DNA of 64,000 nucleotides from Rhabditophanes sp. KR3021 (Eukaryota; Nematoda; Chromadorea; Rhabditida; Alloionematidae): assembly GCA_963281155.1 (NCBI GenBank), contig CAUJLY010000001.1, positions 5,766,001 to 5,830,000 of the forward strand. The letters run 5' to 3'. The notes beneath the pieces are model-generated. The model had not been told where the DNA came from. It saw only the letters and a list, made by a program, of their open reading frames with translations, and did no database searches. Positions 15,001-25,213 of the stretch are shown piece by piece; positions within the stretch are counted from its first letter, which is position 1, and the number at the start of each line of letters is the position of its first letter. The position numbers and the translations under genes are program-made.

Positions 15001-18000
15001 TTCTTTGATAAGAAGGAAAAAGTATTCTGTAGTGGCAAAGAAGTAATTGTCTTAAATATCATTTATATATCAAAGAAACATGCTGAGAACATCGAGGTAA
15101 TTCTAATTGACTACTTTAGCGATGTAGCAACAAACAGCGACTCAGGTAAGCCATCTTACAAAATAGTATCTCTAATGTTTCCAGGAAAGACCGAGGAAGT
15201 TGTTAATTTGCTCTTTCAAGACATTTAGACGCTGGTGGACGTTTCCTTTTAAGCCCAAAGATTGAAATTGAAGATGAGACTACTTAATTTGATACCATGT
15301 TTGTTGTATTCCATTTTTTATTTGATACATTTTTTCTTTTGAAAATTATTGGCTTACCTAAAAATAAAAATATTAGTTAGAGTAGGTATGATATACCTTT
15401 GACTTCATTTTCTGCACTCATCATTTCTTGAAGAGCTCTTACACTCAATGCATTATCAATGTAGAGCATACATTGGGAAATATCAACGGGATTATCTAAA
15501 AAACAGATATCAATAAGATTCTTTTTATTAAAGTATTTTTGCGGGAGTCTATATAAAAGCCTTGAAACTGTAGCAATCTTTGTTGCACAATTAATGTAAT
15601 TGACATATTCGATTTCAATCATAAAAGTTTGTTATAATAAAATTATAAAGCATCAAGAGTTTAATTGACTTATTTGAACCCTATAAACTGGCATTAATTC
15701 TCTTACCTTTATCGGAAACATTTTCTAAAACACACATTCGATTTGCAAAACCTTCTGTGCTAAGGCAAACACGCTCACTCCCCATGGCACCATCTTTGGT
15801 ATTTGATGATAGACATGTTAATGCTACAATATCTCCCTAAAAATGTCAATAAAATTTATGTAATTATATAGTCTTTTTAAGTAATGCAAATTTTTAAATT
15901 AGGGTCTGAATGAAAGTTGATACCTTGCAAATATTTAATATATTATTTTGTTTATACAAATGTAAACTTTAAGAAATTATAGACTAAAAGTTTTTTTTAA
16001 AAGAACAATTTTTGAATTTTACGTATTTTTTACTTCCAAGTTTGTTGTCGTTATTAATGTAGCTATATTCTTATTTAACTTCTAATGTTTACTGATATGG
16101 CTTCTTTATTTTAGTTGGGTCATTCTTTTTGTTTATTTCAAAGCACTGATAACTCTGCTTTAACTGAAAACGAAGAACCACTTAAAAGAAGTCGCCCAAA
16201 AGTCGAAGCTTATATGGATGAGATCGAAAAGGAGTTTACGGTGACTGCTGATTTCCAAAAAGCATTTGTTAATGAAAATGCTAGAACTAAGGCAACTATT
16301 TGTTGAGTACATCCGTTGTAGTAGGCAAGTTTATTGTAAAAATGAATTAGATGAGTGTGTCAGTTTGGATTATTTTGAGACATGTTGACGATGTTTAATG
16401 ATTTAGGATTGAGTAAAGGTAACATAACTACGTTTATTCTACGGACTTACTCTGGTTCAGATTATTAAAAATCACAGAAGATGGAAATGTAAATCAGCCA
16501 CTACAACTTATTAGAAGTTATTTTGCCATTTCTCTTACGCGTTTTCAAAGATGGTACCTATAAGGCAGGGGTAGTACCAATATTTGTGCGAATAAGAAAC
16601 TCTACCGACAGATTCAAAATGTCAAAAGAAATCGAAGGGGATTACCAGCGATTGGCAGAACTTCAAATTGTAATAAAGCCAAACAAAATCTTGGAGTGAC
16701 GACAAGAAGTGTAGAAGAATCAAGTTTAGACTTGAGAAGTATGCAAACACAAGCAAATAGGAACATGGTTCATTGAATTCTTTTCGATCAAAACAACTTC
16801 TTGAAAGCTAGATTAGAGAGCATTGACACATTTTTGAACAGGCAGGTCATCCTATGATGATTGTGGAAAAATGATAATTATGTTGATGAAAACAGTGATA
16901 TTCTTTGAAAATGACAAGACATTGTTTATTTCTCTGTTTGGAAAAGGTAGAAATGAGAAATCCATTAAAAGAAAAGAGCAGAATGGATATTGTGCTCTCT
17001 GTGGCTAGTATTTTTTGTCCAAGTCACTTCAACAACGCAACATGCCAAATCTTGAATCCCTGAGAACTGAAGCTAGAGAAAAGACAAAAACTTCAGTGTT
17101 GCTCAATTGATGCTAAGAATAAGGAATATGGGGTGTCAGAACCTACAATGCTAAAAAAGAATTTGTTGTATATGACCATCACAGAGCCAATATAGCTTAC
17201 AAACTTCGCAGGCATGACCTCTTGTCAATGAAGGAAGAAGAATTGCTAAAAGTTAGGATCAGTGTCTACCTGAAGGGAGAGAGTCGAAGTCAAATTCTTC
17301 AAGTTGAATGTGGTATTCTCCCAAAGATGCTTTAGCCCTTGAAAGAAGTTTTATTGCATCATTTGCAGATTCGCTTATTTTAAGTATGGGAAATGTTTCC
17401 TCTGTCTTTGTGAACAACTTGAAGCATAGACAAGTCAAAAGAATGGGTCAACACTTGAAAGGTTTTATCAGTGATGAGAAGTTGGCTACAAAAAGACAAG
17501 ACCTGTTGATCTTAAACTCAAAAAGCCCAAATTAAATTAAAATAAATGTGATCTCAAATTTAGAATGGAGCATTATTGGAGCGTCATATTGAAGGAAAGG
17601 AATGTCCAGAAGAAATTCACTCAATAGATTGCAAGTTCGTATGTGGTAGTAGAGGAGCATTAACGTATCACATCCAATAACGTCGGTGTGAAGAATTGTG
17701 CAAGGATATGTTAGACCACAACAACAACTTCAATGCATCTGAATTTTGGACGAAAATTGGGCAGGAAGGAGAACTGTTTCTTAGGGATATCAAGCTTGTG
17801 TTTACTTCCTAATTGACTCAAGAAACACCGACAACATTTTTACTGACTATTCAATGTTCATGAAGAGGATTTTTTATGTAGGCAAATCTAAAAGAGATGA
17901 TGGGATTGATTAACACTTCTATAGATTCAATCATGCTCTAAAGGGGTTGATTTTTTGACAAGAAGGAGTCAAGAATGGATAAAATCATAAATCATCCAGC

Positions 18001-18946
18001 CGAAACTCTCCATATTAAGCTCCCAGTCCCCTCTAAAGAATTAGCTGAAAACTTGGAGTATACCTTAATGGAAAGATTCAAGTATCAGATCGCTAACTGT
18101 GGCCACGGAAAGTGTTGAATGTCTGACACCTACCTTCTCAATTCTGTCAATGCATGCGCAGCCACTGACATATTGTCTGAAACGAAGCTTAAACTCAAGA
18201 TGATTACCGATGAGTAATCTTAATAAAAATATTTTGATTCCCTCTTTAATTTTAATAAATATTTTGATTCCCTCTTTAATTTTAATAAATATTTTGATTC
18301 CCTCTTTAATTTTAACAAATATTTTGATCCCTCTTTTAACTTTAATGAATATTTTGATTCCCTCTATAGCCATACCTTGGAAATATAGTCATGTTCATTG
18401 CATAATAGCTCTCTTTCTTCTATTAAACTTTGCCCTGTTCTGGTAGTAAAGAACATTTAAGGGTAAATTCAATAAAGTTTGCCTAAAGTTAATAATAGTT
18501 TTACTTGTAACTCAATAATAGCCTTAATTTAATGATAGTTTTAATTTAATGATAGATTTAATTTGATGATAGTTTTAATTTGATAATAGTTTTAAATTAA
18601 TTACTTTTAGTTAAAATTAACTTTTACAGCTTAAAGAGATAGAAGTAATTTTTACTATAAATGATTGCTCAACTACAACAAATGTAATTTCAAATTTATT
18701 CAAACAAGTAAAGGTAACTTTGTATGTTTGCATATTCAGTTAAAACATAAATTTCATTCTACAGACAAAATATTCGACCAGTAGCGCTAATAAATGTAAT
18801 TTACTTTGTTAATATACTTGAAAGAAGTTAAAAGACTTGAATTTTAATGATATCAAAATCATAACTTATCCATATCCCACACTTACCGTTCTTAAGAACG
18901 ACACGTCGTCTTGCTCTCCTCCAGCCGTCTCTTCTTTATCTGTCAT
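1..18946 (-). CDS. unc-68 (RyR): Ryanodine receptor, N-terminal part (17 exons, partial)
   Basis: Intracellular Ca2+-release channel of the ER/sarcoplasmic reticulum. Exons read on the minus strand: 18946-18887, 15836-15707, 15495-15397, 13847-13569, 13525-13040, 12813-12673, 10650-10183, 8981-8607, 8009-7836, 7791-6634, 5955-5671, 5627-5009, 4561-4128, 4085-2487, 2442-1555, 1328-372, 264-1. Every junction is GT-AG and keeps frame, giving about 2,805 codons. The start [20 protein letters not shown] is of the nematode/animal RyR type. In order I see the N-terminal beta-trefoil and MIR region (exons 2-6, [23 protein letters not shown]), an RIH region (exons 7-8), SPRY1 (exons 9-10), two RyR repeats ([29 protein letters not shown]), SPRY2 (exons 11-12), a charged low-complexity linker (exons 12-13), SPRY3 (exon 14) and the second RIH region (exons 15-17). 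The pore lies beyond the left edge. Introns 1, 3, 6, 7 and 8 carry antisense GIY-YIG copies. Confidence 0.97.
4562..5008 (-). other. RyR intron 12, 447 bp, no embedded gene
   Basis: The intron between RyR exons 12 and 13. An 86-codon minus-strand frame (4578-4838) lies within it but is not joined by splice sites and has background composition. Unlike other long RyR introns, I find no GIY-YIG similarity here. Confidence 0.6.
5956..6633 (-). other. RyR intron 10, 678 bp, with weak antisense open segments
   Basis: On the + strand a short frame starts at 6026 ([20 protein letters not shown]) and another open piece follows a splice-like site at about 6216 ([20 protein letters not shown]). Their phases do not join with any GT donor I can find. 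No GIY-YIG blocks are present. Confidence 0.35.
8340..8570 (+). pseudogene. GIY-YIG family fragment (3' end only) in RyR intron 8
   Basis: A stretch open on the + strand inside the 597-bp RyR intron between exons 8 and 9. It encodes [20 protein letters not shown] followed by SG, then [20 protein letters not shown]. This matches the end of the intact copy at 11057-12571 ([34 protein letters not shown]) and, more closely at DNA level, the copy at 9190-10080 (LRDQATN region). Only the C-terminal third of the second GIY-YIG domain is left, with no plausible start, so I call it a fragment. Confidence 0.75.
9190..10080 (+). pseudogene. Decayed GIY-YIG family copy in RyR intron 7
   Basis: Lies in the 1,201-bp RyR intron between exons 7 and 8, antisense to the host gene. 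Family blocks survive in different frames: FWDFVDKV and the zinc finger CNHC...H near 9340-9460, then [16 protein letters not shown] near 9840, AENIE near 9915, TN.D.GK near 9955-9975 and [10 protein letters not shown] near 10000. The block order equals that of the intact copy, but stops and frameshifts interrupt every part, so it is non-coding now. The segment upstream of its zinc finger also resembles residues 29-67 of the intact copy, which supports the longer start of that gene. Confidence 0.75.
10731..10950 (+). repeat. Internally deleted GIY-YIG family remnant
   Basis: Two short segments in RyR intron 6, just upstream of the intact copy. Around 10750-10775 the sequence acgctaaattatgtatattg nearly repeats the head of the copy at 13900 (acgttaaattatgtgtattg). 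Around 10885-10945 the sequence (tttttaagccaaagcttgaa and onward) nearly repeats the tail of that copy at 15240-15290 (ccttttaagcccaaagattg). The coding middle is absent, so this looks like a deletion derivative holding only both ends. Confidence 0.5.
11057..12571 (+). CDS. Intact two-unit zinc finger/GIY-YIG nuclease-like protein nested in RyR intron 6
   Basis: A 504-codon frame without introns, antisense inside the 2,022-bp RyR intron 6. Residues 68-86 form C-x2-C-x8-H-x5-C. About 145-235 is a GIY-YIG domain (YVYVF, YYIGM, R and H near 167-172, Glu221 in IIER, Asn near 230-233). Residues 293-315 form C-x2-C-x12-H-x5-C, and about 357-461 is a second GIY-YIG domain (DIYLF, VIYVG, Glu442, Asn458). 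The arrangement of the invariant residues resembles the LEM-3/ANKLE1 (COG3680-like) branch; there are no ankyrin repeats or LEM domain in view. I keep the first ATG because residues 29-67 resemble the matching part of the 9190-10080 copy; Met62 at 11240 is an alternative. Nuclease activity is inferred from retained catalytic positions. The biological role is unknown. Confidence 0.85.
   Translation: MPYHISYVNIKRFKGIIEGEAATSYHPRMYFLLVCRAHYQYPERFWELFHIIWSRVKIITRMEKKFKCSHCDYKGCDPTHMTNFTCDKSQLYLEKKRKEMEKLVQGKDKTQSREEYVKFLHELIKRDCKVDKHLNDVNALAGNHYVYVFLNQFEKRYYIGMTDYKIRRFSGHRSEAGMSKFRYFKMSKKVTEMWNDFGSKKGVVTVLSLGGLSFRYACIIERCLIACTPNVTNLSVGTVADAALNLFPFDVIEEMGWYFMDLILKENCKTTIEKPVPPVFNESDATSKTKFQCFECERYFLSQHILSEHLRYRVCNGLFKKAEDFNKNTTAAVVKRKLDDLNLADTQVSNVTRRDCDIYLFIHPSITERELEDAELAKQYVIYVGQSTNFRKRMFCHMTDYNRSDKLKFLFDTKEKAMNKIFRDGKKVIVLKKAYAEKKHAENVETILIDYFRNVTTNSDSGKLSYQIVSLMFPEKNNEVAKLIFQEIIDAGDRSFLSSKIQQG
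13900..15290 (+). pseudogene. Decayed full-length GIY-YIG family copy in RyR intron 3
   Basis: Antisense in the 1,550-bp RyR intron between exons 3 and 4, and the closest relative of the intact copy. Recognisable blocks are YKCRHC (about 14028), FRVFKMSK (about 14325), [13 protein letters not shown] (about 14515), a full second finger [13 protein letters not shown]...H...C (about 14643-14720), [20 protein letters not shown] (about 14828), an open second GIY-YIG domain to about 15045, then [12 protein letters not shown] and TNSDSGK (about 15085-15150) and the tail. Several stops and frameshifts fall in the first half, so it is a pseudogene, although the second half stays open in long pieces. 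Confidence 0.85.
16115..18115 (+). pseudogene. Old, strongly decayed GIY-YIG family copy in RyR intron 1
   Basis: Antisense in the 3.05-kb first RyR intron. A finger-like YCALC lies near 16990. An open piece at 17270-17535 carries [20 protein letters not shown], matching the Glu-bearing helix of the first GIY-YIG domain. A second finger CKFVC...H...RRC lies near 17625-17700. The second GIY-YIG domain is visible at about 17800-17935 ([17 protein letters not shown], then [11 protein letters not shown]). An open frame at 16115-16306 at the left end has no clear match. Stops interrupt all parts. It is the most diverged copy here, so either an older insertion or a different subfamily. Confidence 0.65.
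18231..18370. repeat. 30-bp minisatellite, five units
   Basis: The unit attttgattccctctttaa plus ttttaataaat recurs with exact 30-bp spacing at 18231, 18261, 18291, 18321 and 18351. The first three units are almost identical and the last two carry substitutions. It sits in RyR intron 1 just after the decayed GIY-YIG copy. Because the unit is a multiple of three, both strands read as 10-residue repeats; these frames are not considered genes. Confidence 0.9.
18500..18600. repeat. Degenerate 18-bp AT-rich repeat
   Basis: About four to five imperfect units of ttaatttaatgatagttt follow each other in RyR intron 1. Substitutions change atgatag to ataatag or atgatag-a. It is simple AT-rich satellite-like sequence with no coding sense. 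Confidence 0.55.
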
Positions 18947-18949
18947 TGT

Positions 18950-21900
18950 TATTTATTATATGAAATGTATATTCTTCGATATAATTTGATATTTGACAAA
19001 AAAAGTTTAGACGGTCTTGCTTTGTTTTCAAAGAAACATTCCTTGATATCCAATATATGGCAATTCGTTTTTGGTAAAGGTTATTATCAGTAGATGTAAT
19101 AAATGCTTGTTAACTCTACTTTCAATCAAGATTTATTCAGTTCTTTTTTACTAGCAGCCACAACTATAAAGCTTTGCTAAATGTTTATTCTTTGACACTG
19201 ATAAAAAATGGGATAAACTTTGTAGTATAAATATATCGTTCGTCGGCGGCGACAATGATTATTTGCTTTAGGTCTGTCTTTAAAGCACTCCAGGGGATGA
19301 AATAAAATTAATAACAGATTCTGGAAAAAGATAAATAGATTAAAAGATGTCAAAATTGGGTGGGATGAGTGTAAATAATTAAACCTCAAATATTTTTGAT
19401 GATCTCATATAAAATAGAATAAAAATTGTTTGAGCAAATTAAATCAAAAAGTACGTGATTTATATTAAGTTAACAAAAAGTTCTTTTCCTTCATTTTTAA
19501 TTAACCGAATAAGGAAATGCGTTTACTTTCAAATTAAACCACTAATCAGATTATGACTTAATTAAAAAATAAAAGTGGGCATATATGAATTATTTCCTGC
19601 AATTTATGCAAAATTAACAATAAAGTCAATATAAAATACTGGCGTCTAGTTAAAAGCTATAAGTAACTATTAAACAAACTTAGGAAAGGGTTAATGAATA
19701 TTAATAAAGAAACTGGGAAGTAAGAAAGTTTTGGTGAGGTAGAAAACAATTGTTGGTATATAAGTTGTGGCAGTAGTGTAGATTACGGCAACTTAATATA
19801 TGTGTGTCTATTTAATACTAGTTGATTAGTACAGGGCTCTTGGTATTAGTATGTAGTTGTGTGTAGACAATAATGAATAAGTTCGCAAAAAGTTAATTGC
19901 GGCCAAAAGTTTTAACCGTTTCGTGGATTTGAAAGTCATTTTAATAGAACTTCGATTTACATTGGATTTGCGAAAAACGTTACCTTGAATATAATTGATA
20001 ATTCCCGAATCTGCTTGCAGACACAAAAGTATCGTCTGGAAAATGTGATAAGTATTATACCAAATTTAACAATAAAAAATTCGCATTAATGTATATTCTC
20101 GTATATTTAGTTTAAGTTAAAAATTTTACCCAAACCAATATTTAAAATGTACTCCACTCTAATTTTTCCATTTTTCCCATTTTTAGCATTTTAACATTAT
20201 TATTAAAAGAATATCTTGTAACATGACAGAATATTTTGTGACCACACAAAATCATGCTCTATATTTTTGTCTTCTTATTAGAAGAAATAAGCAAAGGGAA
20301 ATAAATACAGACTTTCAAAAGTTAACGCAGCGTATTTTCCTAGACATGTAAATTCGTTAAGATAAAAGTATACAGGACTTAAATAAATGATAACTTTATT
20401 TAGAGGTAGTAAGTAAAAAATTGATAATTTAATATAAAAAATTTAATGAATTATTGCTTTTAACACAAATGATAAATAATATTTTTTATTTCAAAAACAC
20501 GAAAAACTATGTTTATAATAGCGAAAAATATATGCGATTTGTTAAGATATATTTGTGAACAATAAAAATATTCATCCTCAACAATGACATCAAGCCGACT
20601 TTTAAATACGGCTTTAACCAAAACTTTATGGCACATAATATTTTTGTTAGTGTTTATTGAAAAGGACACAGGATATGGTTGTATGATGCAGTCAACTAAA
20701 AAAAGAACTACATTGAAACCAATTTGTGGAAAGTAGTTGCCAATTATGTAATATAGATAATGTTAACTGTCTTTAAGTTGAAGGAGCTATAATGTAGGGT
20801 TAATTTAATATATTTGCTTTGATGTTACGTAATTTGGCCAAAGATGATGTAGACATCAAAGAGTTTGTGAATTATTATTATGTGAGTAGTGAGTGTGTAA
20901 AAGTTTAATTATATAAACGTTTAGGCTAAGTATATATATAAATACAAATACATACATTTTGTTATATTCGTACTTTTGATGTATATGAATGTGATATGAG
21001 GAGAAATGAATAGTCTTTGGTGAAATGGGATTGTAAAAAATGGATGAATTAACAGTTTTATCTTTGGAAACTATAAAAAGTAATAGCTTCAACAATACTT
21101 TCAATATTTTGGATACATTTCCTATCTCCGAAGATCGTTTTTAGGATAGAGATTAACGATTTGTCAAGATTTAGCAAGTATGTTTCATTAAATAGCTATT
21201 TCAATTACTTAAGCTCAATAAAACGTCATATCTTTTGCGTTCCTCGTTTTAACATTTTTGATAGAATACGCAAAATGCCAAATGAGCAATTGATAAAAAG
21301 CTTGTTGTGGGTGGGATATATGAAAGAGTAACAACAAGAAAGTGTTAGATGAGGACCCCAAAGAATGATAATATAAATATCAATGGCAACTTCTGAATAG
21401 TTACTGATAAAGTATGCCTTAGACTCACCCTCAACTTATTCCAACATAATATATATCTTAAAATACATCTACTCATTTACATCTTTATTATTTTGTCATA
21501 TAAATTCTGCCCAATTACTATGGCATTACTTTTAGCATACTTAAACATTAAACGTTCATATTTTGACATCATTATTGTAACGATAAAGCGTTTGTATGAA
21601 ATAAATTACCATTATTATAGAAACGTATTGTAATGAATAAGTAAATATTAGAAAGCCATATCTTGTACATCTCGCGCAACAAAAAGTAGTAATAAAGTAG
21701 AAATAATGTAGTAATATTTTTTACATCAATGTAGGATCTCTTATTAATAAGTGTAAATGCAATGCAAGCACTAATATATACCAAAATACACCAAAGGTTT
21801 TAATAAAATTGTAGGATTAATAACGGAGGATAATTTCTTTAGTTAGTGGATGTAATTTTGAAAAGTGAATGCAAAATGGCAGAACGATAGATTAAATGTA

Positions 21901-22270
21901 TGCTTAAATGGAAATCGGTATCACGTTTATTGAATAACCACAAATCGTCAAAATGACACCACTCTAAGGTAGACTTGACGTCTGTGCTTCATTTTCCTAT
22001 TTCAGTACATTTGACAACTAGAAATGTATTGAGATATATCTATCTGTGAGCTCGGGTTGCGAAAGACACATATTGAAACAAAAAGTATATTTTTTCTGTG
22101 ATCACTACTTCTAGCTAGATATTGACAGATCAATGACTCAATTTGATTGTTTGTAAATTTTTAGATAAGATACAATTGAAAGTAGTAAAGTTTATTTTAT
22201 ATGAACTTAATCGTTAATAGTAAATGTACATAGACAAATTATGAAATACCATTTTTACTTCCATTTTGTT
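18950..22270. other. Gene-poor AT-rich intergenic DNA upstream of RyR
   Basis: This stretch should contain the RyR promoter and 5' UTR next to 18946. I see only short open frames rich in Tyr, Ile, Asn and Lys, no splice-linked exons, no tRNA-like cloverleaf and no mobile-element protein. No promoter element can be pointed to with confidence. Confidence 0.6.
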
Positions 22271-22274
22271 TAAT

Positions 22275-22534
22275 TTATCCAATAATAGGTTTGCATCTGC
22301 AAATTTCTCCGATGCAAAGTGAATTGAAAAGAAATCCACACCCAACACTGCATTCCGAAACAATTTTGCACGATTCATGGCCAGTTAATAAACACATACA
22401 ATTGCCGTTAATACAAACCTTATCGTAGAATCTTGAATTGCAATTTCCGCATTCACTCATCAGTGTACAATTTTTCCCTATATTGTAAATAGAATTGAAA
22501 ACGCCAAGTAAAACACAGCTTGATAAAGTTTCAT
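22275..22534 (-). pseudogene. Small secreted Cys-rich protein, frame broken near the signal peptide
   Basis: Starting at 22534 the frame reads a hydrophobic signal-like segment (MKLYQAVFYLAFSILFTI) and stops. One base out of frame follows a Cys-rich domain with the order NCTLMSECGNC, KVCINGNCMC, ESCKIVSECSVGC, SLCIGEICRC and a stop at 22275. Spacing of Cys pairs (C-x-C ends, C-x5-C starts) equals that of the gene at 23020-23273, so the two are paralogs. The pattern resembles EB-module-like secreted proteins of nematodes. The frame join requires one extra base near a T run, so this is a pseudogene, a sequence error or a missed short intron. Confidence 0.5.
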
Positions 22535-23019
22535 TTTGAATATATGACACAACATTATTTTGAATGTCTTATAATTGTTATATTCAATCCATTATTAACT
22601 TGATTTTAAAATTAAAGCATATTGAATACGTATTTTATCTAGTCTGTTTAATTTATTTTAAAATTGAGGATAATTGTTTTTGTTTTTATGGAACATTAAT
22701 TCTCACTATTTACTCAATATATTCAACAAAAGTGACACTTTTAAAATATGATCTTGTATTCATCTCTGAAATGAATAACAATGCTTAATAATATATCAAG
22801 TCAAATAAATAGGAGCAGACTTTAATTTTTCAAAAAAAATAAGTTGAAAAGTTGTAAAACAAGACATATCTTTTTCATTTGATAATTTTTTATATTGTAA
22901 ATTGTCAAATTAGTGTTTATAGATGAAATAATGGCCATGATGTTTTAGACAACATACACCTCCAGAAATGTTTAAAAAGAACAATTATGATATTTATCGG
23001 GTAAAATAATATAATTATA

Positions 23020-23273
23020 TCAAACTTGGTAGACACATTTGCAGACATCAATTTCACAGAACGACTCTAAAGGCCACTCGCAAAATTAGTACAATCAGCT
23101 GTATTTGAACATGATAGGGAGTCAGAACTGATACAATCACAGGAACTATTAACACAAATAGATTTTGCAAAGGATTTACATGTTGGGCATTCGGAATTTA
23201 ATAGACATGATGAGTCGTCACTTGAAACTATGGATGATAAAATAGTGAAGCAGAAAATGACCAAATATTTCAT
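23020..23273 (-). pseudogene. Small secreted Cys-rich protein, frame broken near the C-terminus
   Basis: It begins with a clear signal peptide (MKYLVIFCFTILSSIVSS), followed by a Cys-rich domain: CLLNSECPTC, SICVNSSCDC, SLSCSNTADC. The frame then stops at 23067. One base out of frame a matching end is found, CEWPLESFCEIDVCKC and a stop at 23020, with the same C-x7-C-x5-C-x-C spacing as its paralog (CGFLFNSLCIGEICRC). The break coincides with a T run. It was probably a roughly 80-residue secreted protein; function unknown. Confidence 0.5.
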
Positions 23274-23274
23274 A

Positions 23275-25213
23275 CTTTTGGAAGCGTTTGATAAAAGTTT
23301 GTTGCTGTATTTATGTTGAATTTAAAGTTTTAATGTCCCATTTGTATGACAAAGAAATTCAGTAAAGTCAATGATTTTCCATTTAAAAAATAATCTAATT
23401 AATGTCCGTTAAGTACAAAATAATTCGAGCACTAAAAACACAACCAAATATTAATAAAATGTATTATTAAATTAATCTCAAGAATGAATATAGTTGTTTG
23501 ATTTTCAAAATTTGTTAGTTGAATCATTTTCTCAAATATTTACATGACCTAATGCAAAATATTAAAAATGACAAAGTTTAATTTGTTAAAAAATATGGAA
23601 AAAAGTAAATAACATTGTTTACTATCAAAATAGTGTTAGTTCATGCAATCATCTTCTCAATTTAAAGATAATTGCATTATATCTTTGCTATTTTGTTTCT
23701 TATTGTAACACACTTACTCATCCTTAGGCATTAACTCGATATAGTCAAATTTTACTATTAGAACGTTTTTCAGTAGTTAGGTCATTCTAGAATATTTTAT
23801 CGTTTAAATAATATGTCCAATCTTTACTCCTTTCATTAAAACTATATCATTAATTATTACGACTATATTTTCTCCATCTTTATGTGATTTAAAAATTTTC
23901 ACTTTTGTAAGCGATAAAAACTGTTTATAATTTAAAGATACTTAGATTGTATTGCATAATATGCTTATTATTGATGTAATGAATATTTTTTTGTATATTT
24001 GTTCATTAAATCTTTAATCAAACAAGCTATGCTGAACAATATATATTACAGTTGCGTATATATTACTTTATTAATTGATATAACATCTGGTATGAAAATT
24101 TGATCCTTATAATCATGACACATAAATATTCTACTATTACATTGTGTAAAAAAATTCTCCAAATCTACACAAATTAATATAAATTGGTGCAAATCGGTAT
24201 ACATCAATAATGTATCCAAAGATAACCAGTTAAACTACTAGGGATAGTTTTCATTTCCACTATATAAGTAAATTTAAAGATTCGAATTAAAGGAACATTT
24301 TTTTACTATTTAAAATAGATAAGATGATAGTGCGTAGAAATAATTCTAATCACTAATATTATACATTCTCCACATACTACACAAAGTATTATTGACATCA
24401 CGACTTCATAAATTTCCCTTTACTAATATTAAGCAGTTACTGACCTATTGCTTTAGACAAACTGTCATTTTCAATTTATAAAGTCATAAAAAGAAATCTA
24501 TTTTAATAACGCTTTTAATGTTATCAATAATATACTCATTTTTTAGATTTTAAAATGTTCAGCATAAATAGCTATTTTTTAAGGAACGAACTTCATCGTT
24601 ATTTTTGGAAATTAAATCATTCATTACAAAACATTATTATCATTTAGAAAATTATTTTGTGTTCATTTGTTTAGGATTAGTCATTCACGAACACTTTTTT
24701 GTTTTATTCAAATGTATTTCATTTACCGCTCTGATTCAAACAGATTTTTAATGTTAAAAATATGATGGATCAATGCAATTTTAAATTACACTCATTTTAA
24801 TTTACTCCATGTACATATTTTTCTCATGTGTTACATTTACTATAATCAGATAATTATAATTTTTGCATATCATCTTTATTATGAAATTTGCATTTTTTAT
24901 ATTATTGTTTTAGGATTGATCTGTTGTAAACACATGTAACAGTCGACGCTTGCTTATTTTTATATCTAAAACAATACCCTTCCGAAAATCGGAATTGGAA
25001 CTTTAGTTTTCGCCCCTAAGTACCCTATCCCATATTAAAAATACATATAATACTTGCTTTATAAATATTTTTTTCACACTAAAATTCTTGAATCATTTCT
25101 TAATTTCATAATTTTTGCATGGTATATACTCATAACACCCATTTAAACAGTCTTATATTTCAGATTGTCAATAATACATGTTGATACTAGTATTTTAAAC
25201 TGAGCTGCAAACT
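23275..25213. other. AT-rich intergenic region without visible genes
   Basis: No open frame longer than background, no family similarity and no structured RNA recognised. A 3' splice-like site (atatttcag) at about 25155-25163 precedes the start of the DUF229 gene and may be its trans-splice acceptor or a 5' UTR intron end. Confidence 0.55.

Noticed and set aside
18065..18446. Open frames of 102 and 78 codons over the 30-bp repeat
   Set aside because: They arise because the repeat unit is a multiple of three and AT-rich; the residues are pure repeat translation.
8010..18886. Idea that RyR introns are group I or II introns with homing endonuclease genes
   Set aside because: All introns have GT-AG ends and typical spliceosomal features, and the GIY-YIG genes run antisense to the host transcript; the domains resemble the LEM-3/ANKLE1 branch, not phage or organelle homing enzymes.
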